From Pseudolachnospira sp051055405 (GTDB taxonomy: Bacteria > Bacillota > Clostridia > Lachnospirales > Lachnospiraceae): DNA of 64,000 nucleotides. The stretch spans positions 2,790,001 through 2,854,000 of the forward strand of contig NZ_CP167068.1 in the NCBI RefSeq assembly GCF_051055405.1. The letters are read 5' to 3'. The notes beneath the pieces were generated by a model. That model searched no databases, was not told the origin of the DNA, and saw only the letters and a program-made list of their open reading frames with translations. The position numbers and the translations under genes are program-made. Below, piece by piece: positions 51,648 through 60,057 of this stretch (position 1 is its first letter; each line of letters begins with the position of its first letter).

Positions 51648-52535
51648 ATGCAGATTCATCATCTAAAATATATGGTAAAAATCAGTCAGCTGGGAAGTTT
51701 CTCCGCAGCGGCGCAGGCTCTCTATGTCTCTCAACCGGCCTTGTCCCAGCAGATTCGTGAGCTAGAGAAGGAGCTGGGAGTAAAACTGTTTATCCGGCAA
51801 CGCCACGGAGTCATGCTGACTACTGCCGGTAAGGAATTTGTAGAAATTGCCGATTCCATTTTGAGGGGCTGGAACCGCCTGCACACAACAATGGAACGCC
51901 ACCGTTTTGTAGACAAAGGCCATTTGACCATCGGTGTCCTCTGGATCTGGGGATATCTTGGAATTAACTCCTATATCAATGATTTTCAGAAGCTATATCC
52001 GAATCTGGAATTGCAGCTGGTGCCGGACGGCAGCGTGCCGCTGTTAGAAAAGTTAAAGAGGGAGGAACTAGACTGTTGTATTATCATTGCGGAGGAAAGG
52101 TTACTGCAGGATGCAGCCCTGTCCTATCACCGGATGATTACTGATCAAATTATGGTTATCATGCACTCCGGCCACCCCCTCAGTTATCAAAGCAGTATTT
52201 CCTGGAAGGATCTCAAAGATATTCCGATTATCCTTCCAGGAAAAGATTCCGCCTCCTACCAAATGGTTATGGAACATTTTATCGCTGAACACATTGTTCC
52301 CCGCACAGTCTGTGAATCTACCCAGTCGGCGGTAACCGTTCAGCTGGTATCCGACGGCATCGGAGCTGGATTTTGCTCCAAGGCCATGGCCGATACCTTC
52401 CAGGACAGCCGATTCGTCGCGCTGCCGCTCCATCCGCCGGTTTTCCGGGAGATCTATTACGTTACCCGCAAAAAATTTCTGGGCCAGTCCGCTGTTTCCG
52501 AATTTACCAAATATATGGAGCACTATCCGGCTTGA
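51648..52535 (+). CDS. LysR family transcriptional regulator
   Basis: This 295-residue LysR protein has an N-terminal winged HTH (MVKISQLGSFSAAAQALYVS, QPALSQQIRELEKELG) and an effector domain with LTIGVLWIWGYLGINSYIND. AGGAGG precedes the ATG. It is divergent from the FAD oxidoreductase/permease genes and probably regulates them in response to a carboxylate. A strong terminator follows at 52594-52633. Confidence 0.9.
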   Translation: MQIHHLKYMVKISQLGSFSAAAQALYVSQPALSQQIRELEKELGVKLFIRQRHGVMLTTAGKEFVEIADSILRGWNRLHTTMERHRFVDKGHLTIGVLWIWGYLGINSYINDFQKLYPNLELQLVPDGSVPLLEKLKREELDCCIIIAEERLLQDAALSYHRMITDQIMVIMHSGHPLSYQSSISWKDLKDIPIILPGKDSASYQMVMEHFIAEHIVPRTVCESTQSAVTVQLVSDGIGAGFCSKAMADTFQDSRFVALPLHPPVFREIYYVTRKKFLGQSAVSEFTKYMEHYPA

Positions 52536-52593
52536 TAAAAAATTTGCAGTAAAACAAACCGCCCAGTTCCCGTACAATACAACCTGTTACGAG

Positions 52594-52633
52594 AAATGCC
52601 CGTTATCGGCTATATGGCTGATAACGGGCATTT
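52594..52633. terminator. Bidirectional terminator
   Basis: AAATGCCCGTTATC at 52594-52607 pairs with 52620-52633, followed by T, between the convergent LysR and RhuM-like genes. Confidence 0.75.
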
Positions 52634-52671
52634 TGTAACCTTGAGATACACGAAATGGATAGTCGTCTGCA

Positions 52672-53697
52672 CTACTCTTGATGTTCTTCCATACTAGCAA
52701 CAAGAAGATCAAAATCGCTCTGATATGTTCTGTCCTGCAAAACACGGAATTTTTCAAATTCGTTTTCTGCAAATGCTTTGGCAATCGCTGCGGTCACTTT
52801 GCCCCTGTTTTGCAAAATATCTTCTTCATTGAACTGGAGGAACGCATCCAAACGGCTGACCCAATCCTGCATATACATAATATTTCCACGTCGTGCCTGT
52901 CTCTCGGCATAGTCCAGATACATCGTCACGATCTCGTTCAGATTGGTCATTTCTGCTTCGTTTAAGTAGTTTTTTGCAATCGAAACATCCGACTTGCGGA
53001 TGCGGCCTTGCGGAGCATTTTTCCAAGTGGTTAAGCCCATATTGGGTTTTGTGCCGTCGGCTCGTCCGTAAACAATTTCAGCCGCCGTATGGTGGGTAAC
53101 AGCGTAGTGGAGTTTGTTCTGCACAGTTGCAAAAAACTCTTTCGTAATGGGGCTATTTACATCATAGTCAGCGCTGCATTGAGAGTAAATGTCTGTAATC
53201 TTCTGATAAAAACGGCGTTCACTGGAGCGAATGTCACGAATACGCTCCAACTGTTCCTCAAAATAGTCTTTTCCAAAAAAGTTTTCCGGATCCCGTAGCC
53301 GTTCATCATCCATCACATAACCCTTGATAATGAACTCTTTTAATACACGGTTTGCCCAAATTCGGAACATAGTGGCTTTTCTGGAATTCACACGGTATCC
53401 GACGGCGATAATGGCATCCAGATTATAGTAGTTTGTATTATATCGCTTGCCATCTGCCGCAGTTGTTTCCATTTTGGAAACAACTGATTCTTCAAGAAGT
53501 TCACCCGATTCAAAAATATTTTTCAGATGTTTTGAAATGGCCGCTTTCTGGACTTCAAACAATTCCGCCATTTTTGCCTGTGTCAGCCAAAGATTTTCCT
53601 GATATAAAAGAATCTCAACCCGAACATCGCCATTATCCGTTTTATAAAACAAGATTTCCCTTGTTTCGTAGGGAGTAGGTCCATATTTTTCGTTCAT
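52672..53697 (-). CDS. RhuM-like protein
   Basis: This 341-residue protein opens with YGPTPYETREILFYKTDNGD and ENLWLTQAKMAELFEVQKAA, the RhuM signature. This N-terminal part resembles a DNA-binding HTH and the protein ends in helical segments. RhuM was named from a Salmonella pathogenicity island; homologues are spread on islands and next to restriction systems, but their biochemistry is unknown. ATG at 53697 follows GGGAAGGAAG. It and the next small gene may be a horizontally acquired pair. Confidence 0.85.
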   Translation of the reverse strand: MNEKYGPTPYETREILFYKTDNGDVRVEILLYQENLWLTQAKMAELFEVQKAAISKHLKNIFESGELLEESVVSKMETTAADGKRYNTNYYNLDAIIAVGYRVNSRKATMFRIWANRVLKEFIIKGYVMDDERLRDPENFFGKDYFEEQLERIRDIRSSERRFYQKITDIYSQCSADYDVNSPITKEFFATVQNKLHYAVTHHTAAEIVYGRADGTKPNMGLTTWKNAPQGRIRKSDVSIAKNYLNEAEMTNLNEIVTMYLDYAERQARRGNIMYMQDWVSRLDAFLQFNEEDILQNRGKVTAAIAKAFAENEFEKFRVLQDRTYQSDFDLLVASMEEHQE

Positions 53698-53785
53698 ATT
53701 CTTCTTCCTTCCCTTCATTCCTTTTTGGATCTATTCATTATCTACACAGACTGCTTCACAAATCCAAATATATCGTAATATTTTT

Positions 53786-54160
53786 CTACTCTTTTTTCCC
53801 TTTCATTATACTTATAATATCTACCGGCAATAATATTTTTGCATACATTTTTTCGCTACCTTCTGTCTTTGCGATCGCATCAACAAAAAATATTATACCG
53901 CCATTTTTTAAATATCTCGTTTCTACCGAGTATCCTATACTATCTGCCTCTGGTAAAATATCATATTCTTTTCCCTTCACTTGAACAGGAATAAGAAATT
54001 CATTTCCAGTTGCAGTTGGCTTTTTGCCTTTATAGTATATAATATTTCCGTCCCATGAAACAGTTTTGTCATTCATATGAATATCTGATTCTTCCAGATA
54101 TTCAGATCTAGCACACATTCTTTGCAATTTGGTTATAGATAATGTCTCTTGACTACTCAT
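53786..54160 (-). CDS. Hypothetical protein, possibly DUF4365-related (124 aa)
   Basis: I do not recognise this protein with confidence. Visible features are the segment SWDGNIIYYKGKKPTATG, the strand EFLIPVQVKGKEYD, and a hydrophobic IIFFVDAIAKTEG. The pattern VQVKG is like the nuclease-like fold of DUF4365 proteins that occur near defence genes, but the domain seems shorter than usual, so it may be truncated. GGGAG precedes the ATG. Local AT content is higher than in neighbours, which is a sign of transfer. It lies upstream of the RhuM-like gene on the same strand. Confidence 0.5.
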   Translation of the reverse strand: MSSQETLSITKLQRMCARSEYLEESDIHMNDKTVSWDGNIIYYKGKKPTATGNEFLIPVQVKGKEYDILPEADSIGYSVETRYLKNGGIIFFVDAIAKTEGSEKMYAKILLPVDIISIMKGKKE

Positions 54161-54312
54161 TTATCTTAACTCCCGTATATCTTCTAATTTTCCAATAATA
54201 TTATACCATATGCCAAATTACATTACTAGGTATTTTATTCTTTGAATTTTCGCAGTTTTATCCACATGAATGCCGATTGGCAATACCCATTATCCACAAC
54301 TTTCAAGAAACA

Positions 54313-54360
54313 AAAAAATCCCCCTTGTTAGACCTTCGTCTAACCCAAGGAGGATTTTTT
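54313..54360 (-). terminator. Terminator after the third TRAP operon
   Basis: AAAAAATCC pairs with GGATTTTTT at the base, with an inner stem TTAGAC/GTCTAA around CTTC. On the minus strand it ends in a T run. Confidence 0.75.
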
Positions 54361-54388
54361 CTAAAACCGCTGGCTATATTGGAAACAT

Positions 54389-55678
54389 TTAATAAGGAAC
54401 GCCGAACAAATCCAGAATTCCCAGACTAATCTGAGGAATGTAGCCACAGATAAACAAACAGATAAACAGCGCCACAATCAGCGGCCAAGCGATCTTCACC
54501 AGCTTATTCATACTAAGCCCCGTCATGGTCATCGCCACAAACAAATTGGAGGCAACCGGAGGCGTAACAAAAGCAATGCAAAGGGCCAAGGTCATAATCA
54601 CGCCGAAATGAACCGGGTTAATGCCCACCGACTGGGCAATCGCCAGTAAAATCGGAGAGAGAATAATCGTGCAAGGCGTGGTCTGAATGAACATACCGGC
54701 AATCGCCAGAATGATAAAGATGAAAAGCAGCACAATATAAGGATTCGTAGAAATTCCCAAAAAGAAGCTGCTGATCGCCTTTTGCACGCCCAAGTAGGAG
54801 AACACACTGCCCAGAGCGGCCGCCGGCGCGAACGTAAACATCATGCCGCCGATAAAGGCCACGTTATCTTTAAAGAGGGCAATCACGGCTTTCAATGAGA
54901 TCTCCCGATAAACAAATAATCCCACAAAAATTCCGTATACCACGGAAACCACCGCGGCTTCCGTGGCCGTAAAGATACCGCTGTAGATACCTCCGAGAAT
55001 GATGACTGGCATTAAAAGAGCCGCTTTCGCCTGCCAAATCGCCTTCAACAGATTTTTGACATGAAACTTTTCACCGGAGCCTTTTAAGCCGTGCTTTTTC
55101 GCATAGAAGTAATTAAAGATCATCAATACACCGCCCACGACCAATGCAGGCCCGATTCCCGCCATGAATAATGCGCTGATCGAGACATTATTGGTGACGC
55201 CGTAGATGACCATCGGATAGCTGGGAGGCACCACAACGCCCAAACTTCCCGCCACAGCCACCAGACCGGTCGCATACGCCTTATCATACCCATTGATAAT
55301 CATACTAGGAATCATAATTGCGCCGATAGCAGCCACCGTCGCCGGAGCCGAACCAGAAATTGCCCCAAAGAACATGCAGGCCACGATGGTAACGATTCCC
55401 AAACCGCCGGTTACATTGCCGATCATGGCATTGGCCACGGAGACAATCCGTTTTGAAATCCCGCCGGTATCCATGATTCCGCCTGCCAAGACGAAGAACG
55501 GCAGAGCCAGCATTGTGAAAGACGCTACGCCGGAATACATGGATTGGGCGATAAACGCGCTGGTTGTCACCGGTTCTACAAGCAATAACGCATACATGGA
55601 AAGAGCCAGGCTCACGCCGATTGGAACACCGATTGCCAGCGTAACTGCCATTACGATAAATAATACGGCTACTCCCAT
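54389..55678 (-). CDS. TRAP transporter large permease, DctM family
   Basis: This 429-residue protein is a typical DctM: LPFFVLAGGIMDTGGISKRI, ISGSAPATVAAIGAIMIPSM and VVVPPSYPMVIYG are all in place across about 12 helices. It forms the channel with DctQ encoded upstream, whose stop shares its first base with this start. The closest relative in the window is the DctM at 13247, but they differ clearly, so this is a separate transporter. Confidence 0.93.
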   Translation of the reverse strand: MGVAVLFIVMAVTLAIGVPIGVSLALSMYALLLVEPVTTSAFIAQSMYSGVASFTMLALPFFVLAGGIMDTGGISKRIVSVANAMIGNVTGGLGIVTIVACMFFGAISGSAPATVAAIGAIMIPSMIINGYDKAYATGLVAVAGSLGVVVPPSYPMVIYGVTNNVSISALFMAGIGPALVVGGVLMIFNYFYAKKHGLKGSGEKFHVKNLLKAIWQAKAALLMPVIILGGIYSGIFTATEAAVVSVVYGIFVGLFVYREISLKAVIALFKDNVAFIGGMMFTFAPAAALGSVFSYLGVQKAISSFFLGISTNPYIVLLFIFIILAIAGMFIQTTPCTIILSPILLAIAQSVGINPVHFGVIMTLALCIAFVTPPVASNLFVAMTMTGLSMNKLVKIAWPLIVALFICLFICGYIPQISLGILDLFGVPY

Positions 55679-56265
55679 TATTTTTCACTCTCCTTTCGAT
55701 TCAGCGTCTGTCCCCGACGTAATTCTTCCGCCTTTGCTTCCAGAGCCTCGATATCAATCGTCGGCTTAGAGCTGCCAAGCTCTTTTTCACTTTCTTTCGT
55801 CAGTTTGACGGTATCCTGGATCAGGCGGATACAAGTCAAAGCCAGACAAAACGGGACAATGCTATAGATCACGGCCTTCGGCAGGCGCAGCAGAGAAGTT
55901 TTTGTCCCGCTGCCCGCCAGGTTCACGATCAACTGACTAAAAGGAAAGATGACAAAAGCGCAGAATCCAAAAGTAATCACATTATCTAAAATCAGCAATA
56001 CCCGTTTCACTCGAAAAGGAACCGCGTTGATCAGAGCGTCAATTTTTAAATGCTTCCGGTTTGTAACCGCCCCGGCGACGCCTAGATAAATCAACCAGAC
56101 AAACATGATGACAGCCAGCTCTTCCGCCCAGGTAATTGCGCTGTTAAAGACATAACGGGAAATCACCTGAATGGTCAGTAGTACCGTCAAAACCAAAAAA
56201 ACCACTGTTCCCAGATATATTTCAAACTCATTCAAAAATTTCTTGATACTGAATTTCTCTTTCAT
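55678..56265 (-). CDS. TRAP transporter small permease, DctQ family
   Basis: This 195-residue protein has four transmembrane helices and the DctQ pattern VISRYVFNSAITWAEELAVI with VWLIYLGVAGAVTNRKHLKI. A charged cytoplasmic C-terminal tail of about 40 residues extends beyond the usual end. It overlaps the dctM start and is separated from dctP by 170 bases with a long hairpin. Confidence 0.9.
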   Translation of the reverse strand: MKEKFSIKKFLNEFEIYLGTVVFLVLTVLLTIQVISRYVFNSAITWAEELAVIMFVWLIYLGVAGAVTNRKHLKIDALINAVPFRVKRVLLILDNVITFGFCAFVIFPFSQLIVNLAGSGTKTSLLRLPKAVIYSIVPFCLALTCIRLIQDTVKLTKESEKELGSSKPTIDIEALEAKAEELRRGQTLNRKESEK

Positions 56266-56288
56266 CCGTTTACCTCATCGTAAAAATA

Positions 56289-56350
56289 TACCTTCCGTTG
56301 ACAAGAGCATGCTCTGTCCTGACCGTGTATGCTCTTGTCAACGGAAGGTA
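56289..56350. repeat. Long perfect hairpin between dctP and dctQ
   Basis: Arms 56289-56310 and 56329-56350 are exact 22-base reverse complements around an 18-base loop. There is no T run on the minus strand side long enough for full termination. Such an intercistronic stem may stabilise the upstream binding-protein mRNA or partially terminate, giving more DctP than permease. Confidence 0.85.
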
Positions 56351-56435
56351 GGCTTTTCGAAGGTAAGCCGGTGGCCCTTCTCTATCCACCGGCTCCTTCG
56401 TGAGTATTTTACCGCCCGAAACATTTTCCAAAGAG

Positions 56436-57593
56436 CTATTTTAAAGACTCCGCAATTTCATTAGCAGCGTTTACATAACGGTTAAAGGCTTCACTGCCCA
56501 TATCCTGCTCGATCTGTCCCCAGGACGTTTTCGCTACTTCCTGGAATTTCTCCAGCTCTTCCACCGTAGGATCATAGATTTCCATTTTCTGACTCAGTTC
56601 CGAAAGAATCTCTGTTTCTTTTGCCGCCAGCTGAGAACGGCAGGTATCCTCGGCAACTTTTCCCATATCCATTACCATCTGCTGCTGTTCCGGGGTCAGA
56701 CGATCCAACGCAGCACGAGAGATGGCCAGGACCGTAAAGGTGTAATTATGTCTGGTCAAAGTCATATATTTCTGTACTTCGTAAAATTTGGAAGTATAAG
56801 TGTTGATGATCGGATTTTCCTGGGCATCCACCAGGCCCTGCTGCAGCGCGCTGTACAGCTCGGAAAAGCTGGTCTGCTGAGTGGAAGCGCCTAGAGCTTC
56901 CATCGCCGCGATCTGGTATCTGTCATTCAAGGTACGAATCTTTAATCCCTTCATATCATCCGGGGTTTTGATGGGTCCCCGGTTGTTGGTTACATTTCGG
57001 AATCCTACGTCTAAGAACGCCAGAACTACCATGCCGGTATCCGCTTCCACTTTGGCCTTGATTTCATCGCCGATTTCTCCATCAATAAATTGATAGAGCT
57101 GTTCGGAGCTGGTAAACAGGTAAGGAATCGACAGCGGTGCAAAAGCATCCGTATAATCGCCCCAGCTGCCAAAGGACAACGCGATCATGTCAAACGCGCC
57201 GTTTTGAGCGCCTCCGATCAGCTCATCCGCGCTGCTTCCCAGCACGCCGTCCAGATACATGTCCAGATAGAGCGTTCCACCGCTCTTCTCCCGAAGGCCG
57301 TCGTCCATTGCCTGAACACCCATGCCGTTGGGAACCGTGGTCAGCTCCAACTGCTTCATTGTTGTGGAAAGCTTTAACCCAATGGCGCCATCCGCCAAAG
57401 CATTGGTTTCGCCTGCCGCTTCCGTACTTTCTCCCGCTGCAGCCGTCGTATCTGCCGCAGCCCCAGTTGTCGCGCCAGCAGCTGCCGTCGTATCCGCCGC
57501 AGCCGTCGTGGTATCCGTCCCGCCTCCCAGGCACCCGGTGCAGACTGTTGCCAACATGGTCAACGCCAGAGCCATTGATACTATTTTTTTCAT
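56436..57593 (-). CDS. TRAP transporter substrate-binding lipoprotein, DctP family
   Basis: This 385-residue lipoprotein has a signal peptide with ATVCTGC lipobox, a Thr/Ala-rich linker of about 45 residues (TTTAAADTTAAAGATTGAAA) and a DctP domain. The ligand region reads LKIRTLNDRYQIAAMEALGA, then SELYSALQQGLVDAQENPII. The conserved Arg binds a carboxylate. The upstream gene encodes an enolase-superfamily dehydratase, suggesting a sugar acid ligand. Order in the operon is dehydratase, P, Q, M. Confidence 0.9.
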   Translation of the reverse strand: MKKIVSMALALTMLATVCTGCLGGGTDTTTAAADTTAAAGATTGAAADTTAAAGESTEAAGETNALADGAIGLKLSTTMKQLELTTVPNGMGVQAMDDGLREKSGGTLYLDMYLDGVLGSSADELIGGAQNGAFDMIALSFGSWGDYTDAFAPLSIPYLFTSSEQLYQFIDGEIGDEIKAKVEADTGMVVLAFLDVGFRNVTNNRGPIKTPDDMKGLKIRTLNDRYQIAAMEALGASTQQTSFSELYSALQQGLVDAQENPIINTYTSKFYEVQKYMTLTRHNYTFTVLAISRAALDRLTPEQQQMVMDMGKVAEDTCRSQLAAKETEILSELSQKMEIYDPTVEELEKFQEVAKTSWGQIEQDMGSEAFNRYVNAANEIAESLK

Positions 57594-57614
57594 TTTTCTC
57601 CCTCCTATGTTTCT

Positions 57615-58799
57615 TTATTCTACGACAGCAAATGTATCCGCCTGTTTATATGCCTGCTCGCTGATTTCATTTCCTAAGCCGGGGGCATTCGGGACGGCCA
57701 GATAGCCGTTTACAGGTTGCTCATCTACTGTGGTAAGTCCCATATTATAGGTGATACGATTCACAATATGGTGCTCATGAATCACAAAGTTTGGAATGAC
57801 TGATTCTAGATGAATCGCTGCTGTTGTGGACAGCGGGCTAGCGCAGATATGCGCTTGTACCGCCACATCATAAGCGTGAGCCATATCGCAGATTTTCTTT
57901 ACTTCCGTAAAACCGCCGCAGTTTCCAAGATCCGGTTGAATCACTTGCAGGGAACGATCTTCAAAGTACGGCACAAACTGCCATCTGCCGTAGACCCGTT
58001 CTCCGCTGGCTAAAGGAATATTTACTTGATCAGCAATATACTTGGTCATATACGGTGTCGGCGTATCCGGTTCTTCAAAAAACATTACATCGTACTTTTC
58101 CAGAATCTTTGCGTATCGGATTGCGCCGGGAGCATCCATACGGGAATGGGCTTCGGCAATGATGTCCACCTCCGGTCCAACCGCTTCCCGAACCGCAGCC
58201 AACCGGTCTTCCATCATATGTAAATCCTTTGGCAAGACAAAACATCTTCGGTCTTCCGTATCAAAAGCCCCTCTGTCCGGTTTTTTCTCAAAGAAATCAA
58301 ATTTCACCGCATCGTAGCCTTCCGCCACAGCCTTTCTCGCCGCGTCGGCAAAATCTTCCGGCGTATACTGAAATACATAATCCTCTTTGTTATTTTCCCA
58401 GCCGTTCTGCAGCTGACTGGCGTAAGAGCGAAGCTTGTCTCTGCGCGCCCCGCCCAGCAGAGCATGAACCGGCACGTTAAAATATTTTCCTTTGATATCC
58501 CAAAGAGCCATATCAATTGCACCGATCGCTGCAAAAATTACCGGGCCTCCATTTTGTCCCCAAAAAGTAGTTTTATACAGCTTATCCCAGATTACCTCGT
58601 TTTTCAAAGGGTCCATACCGATAACCAGACTGGCAAATTCCTTTACTGCCGCAAATCCTGCGTCCGCCGCACGTCCATAAGCCAACGCGGCTTCTCCGTC
58701 TCCGTAAATCCCTTCGTCCGTATAGATCCGGCAATATACCGGACGCCAGGTAGGACGCGCCGTTTTCACCTTTAAGACTTCAATTTTTGTGATTTTCAT
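57615..58799 (-). CDS. Mandelate racemase/muconate lactonizing family enzyme, sugar acid dehydratase-like
   Basis: This 394-residue enolase-superfamily enzyme has the capping domain start KITKIEVLKVKTARPTWRPV and the barrel with AVKFDFFEKK, metal ligands in DIIAEAHSRMD and MFFEEPDTPTP, then ASGERVYGRWQF with the general base His region. The pattern is similar to galactonate/gluconate-type dehydratases. It would dehydrate an aldonic acid brought in by the linked TRAP system. It is divergent from the AraC gene. The exact sugar acid cannot be told. Confidence 0.85.
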   Translation of the reverse strand: MKITKIEVLKVKTARPTWRPVYCRIYTDEGIYGDGEAALAYGRAADAGFAAVKEFASLVIGMDPLKNEVIWDKLYKTTFWGQNGGPVIFAAIGAIDMALWDIKGKYFNVPVHALLGGARRDKLRSYASQLQNGWENNKEDYVFQYTPEDFADAARKAVAEGYDAVKFDFFEKKPDRGAFDTEDRRCFVLPKDLHMMEDRLAAVREAVGPEVDIIAEAHSRMDAPGAIRYAKILEKYDVMFFEEPDTPTPYMTKYIADQVNIPLASGERVYGRWQFVPYFEDRSLQVIQPDLGNCGGFTEVKKICDMAHAYDVAVQAHICASPLSTTAAIHLESVIPNFVIHEHHIVNRITYNMGLTTVDEQPVNGYLAVPNAPGLGNEISEQAYKQADTFAVVE

Positions 58800-59001
58800 A
58801 TCTGCTACCCTCTTGCTGTTTTGGGCTTTATCATTTCATTTCGGCCCGTTGTTTTTATAAGCAAAATTATAATTTAGAGGCCTCTGATTTTCCATCCTCT
58901 ATCCTTACTTGTTCCCCAAATTATCTTCATATTCGTCTCGAAAAGAAGTCACGTTTTTCAACAAAAAAATCATTTTTCTTTTGGATTCCATATGAACTAT
59001 C

Positions 59002-59030
59002 TTGCGATTCTAGAGGAATTATGTTAAGAT
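59002..59030 (+). promoter_or_regulatory. SigmaA promoter for the AraC gene
   Basis: TTGCGA at 59002-59007 and TAAGAT at 59025-59030 are spaced by 17 bases, 60 bases before the start codon. The rest of the 290-base divergent gap (58800-59089) shows no other clear element. Confidence 0.5.
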
Positions 59031-59089
59031 GAGGGCACCCAAATGCTGTTTCCGTTTTTGACTTTTGTTGATTTTAGAAAGGAGTTTTT

Positions 59090-59929
59090 ATGTTTTTTCA
59101 GGACTACTTTGACAGCTGTCTTCCTAAGATCGAACGGATACATCTGGACTACAATCTGACCGATCAGGCTTATACGTTTCATCTTCATAAAGATGTCACG
59201 GAACTGGTATATGTTGCTTCCGGAAGCGGAATCTACATGATCAATCATCAACATTTTTCCGTGGAAAAAGGAGATATCCTTGTCATCGAAAGCGGTTTTA
59301 TCCATTCAGGTTCTTCCAGCCCCCACAACCCAATGAAAACTCTGGCTTTAGTGGTATCTGATATCCACTGGAAGGATAAAGAAGCATCAAATAATATTAT
59401 TTTCCCCACTTCTTATCCATTGATCAAAGAAGGACCTCATACGCCATATCTTTGCAGTACGATGATGGAGCTCTGGCGGATGTACCAAGAACCACAGCCG
59501 GATACAGAACTCGGACGCATGATTCTATCCCCTTTGTTAGTCCTTCTGAGAAAACATTACAAAGATACGAAACCCTATTGGAAAGTCCGGGAAAATCCCC
59601 TAGCCTGCGATATTTTATCCTATATTTACAATCACTATGCAGAAGACATCTCTCTGGAGACATTGTCCCAGCGCTTTTATATGAGCGCCGGACACATCAG
59701 TCATCTGCTTCAAAAAGAATTTCAGATTTCCCCGATTAACTATTTAATCGACGTGCGGTTTAGCAAGTCAAAAGCGTTGTTGATCAACACCGATCTTTCT
59801 ATTGCAGAAATCGCATACACCGTAGGATATAACAATCCAGCCCATTTTACCAAACTCTTTATCAAACGAATCGGTTACTCGCCGAACGATTATCGCATGC
59901 TGCACAAAAACATTCCGGCAGACTTGTAA
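59090..59929 (+). CDS. AraC family transcriptional regulator
   Basis: This 279-residue regulator has an N-terminal cupin sensor (FHLHKDVTELVYVASGSGIY, then FSVEKGDILVIESGFIHSG) and a C-terminal AraC double HTH (ISLETLSQRFYMSAGHISHL and IAEIAYTVGYNNPAHFTKLF). The cupin probably binds a sugar or sugar acid. It is divergent from the dehydratase/TRAP operon, which it most likely controls. AAAGGAG precedes the start. Confidence 0.92.
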   Translation: MFFQDYFDSCLPKIERIHLDYNLTDQAYTFHLHKDVTELVYVASGSGIYMINHQHFSVEKGDILVIESGFIHSGSSSPHNPMKTLALVVSDIHWKDKEASNNIIFPTSYPLIKEGPHTPYLCSTMMELWRMYQEPQPDTELGRMILSPLLVLLRKHYKDTKPYWKVRENPLACDILSYIYNHYAEDISLETLSQRFYMSAGHISHLLQKEFQISPINYLIDVRFSKSKALLINTDLSIAEIAYTVGYNNPAHFTKLFIKRIGYSPNDYRMLHKNIPADL

Positions 59930-59984
59930 AGAAAAAGAATTTTATTCAGGGGCTTTTGAGGCCGGAATCCCCGGAATAACAAAA

Positions 59985-60021
59985 TTGGGTGTGAACGCCG
60001 AACCCGGCAGATCACACCCAA
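59985..60021. terminator. Bidirectional terminator
   Basis: TTGGGTGTGA at 59985-59994 pairs perfectly with TCACACCCAA at 60012-60021, followed by CTTTTTATTT, between the convergent AraC and surface protein genes. Confidence 0.8.
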
Positions 60022-60057
60022 CTTTTTATTTGAGATTTTTACATCTCCGTAAAATTT

